From assembly GCA_903632075.3 (NCBI GenBank), contig CAHIKZ030002042.1, forward strand, positions 221,001 to 285,000: a stretch of 64,000 nucleotides of DNA, in the 5' to 3' direction. The translations under genes were made by a program, and so were the position numbers. The stretch comes from Acanthosepion pharaonis (Eukaryota; Mollusca; Cephalopoda; Sepiida; Sepiidae). Under the pieces are notes generated by a model, which saw nothing but the letters and a program-made list of their open reading frames with translations, made no database searches and was not told the origin of the DNA. This document shows positions 63,855 through 64,000 of the stretch, one piece after another; position 1 is the stretch's first letter; the number at the start of each line of letters is the position of its first letter.

Positions 63855-64000
63855 TGCCATGCCTGGATGTCTCAGTTACCTTTTACTCAACTCTCAAAGT
63901 TTTAGTTTCCCAGTTCTGTGGCATGGTATTGAACTCGCAACTCTTTGGATCTAGTCACTGGATTTAACCAAAGACTTTATTCAATGGGCCATGTGTCCTT
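63855..64000 (-). repeat. tRNA-like SINE, CATGTGTCC family, copy 3 (cut by window end)
   Basis: On minus: AAGGACACATGGCCCATTGA, ATAAAGTCTTTGGTTAAATC, AAAGAGTTGCGAGTTCAATA (B-box-like), and the tail GGCACATGGAACTAG. It runs to the window edge, so the 5' end is not seen. Confidence 0.75.

Overview
This window looks like intergenic or intronic DNA from an animal genome, most likely a mollusc and quite possibly a cephalopod. The evidence is strong AT-richness, very frequent long (TA)n, (CA)n and (TATC)n arrays, short tRNA- and 5S-rRNA-derived SINEs, and many decayed LINE and mariner fragments. The organism call is inference only. I find no intact host protein-coding gene, no genuine tRNA or rRNA gene and no bacterial feature. 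The recognisable coding sequence is the remains of mobile elements, all with frameshifts, stops or truncations.

Layout. 0-6 kb: an RTE-type LINE tail, a nearly complete 5S-tRNA SINE, an LTR-like promoter block, foldbacks and microsatellites. 6-8 kb: a retroposon (called HAT below, for head-array-tail) with a head unit present three times, a roughly 33-bp minisatellite and an 8-bp target-site duplication, plus a truncated second copy. 9-16 kb: LINE tails, a Tc1-like remnant, a cluster of (TA)n-bounded repeats, a mariner-like element with inverted ends, and a hammerhead-ribozyme-like fold. 16-26 kb: more SINEs, two more HAT copies, an inverted pair of minisatellites and the 3' part of a restriction-like-endonuclease LINE. 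27.5-30.3 kb: the longest element, a reverse-oriented RTE/BovB-like LINE with endonuclease and reverse transcriptase regions. 31.4-33.9 kb: a patchy duplication of a SINE-bearing locus with nested insertions. 34-47 kb: foldback, SINEs, minisatellites, (TATC)n and a 98-bp palindromic MITE. 47.7-48.7 kb: a CR1/Jockey-like reverse transcriptase remnant. 50-58 kb: long AT-rich stretches with nothing recognisable. 58-64 kb: SINEs, a mariner remnant, (TA)n-bounded repeats and an exact 40-bp tandem array.

How the parts relate. There is no operon or pathway here. The interest is the repeat ecology: a composite 5S-tRNA SINE and the HAT retroposon appear to share a 3' tail, suggesting one LINE moves both. 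Several unrelated repeat families carry a CTGA-stem-GAAA core reminiscent of hammerhead ribozymes, and many of these lie beside (TA)n arrays.
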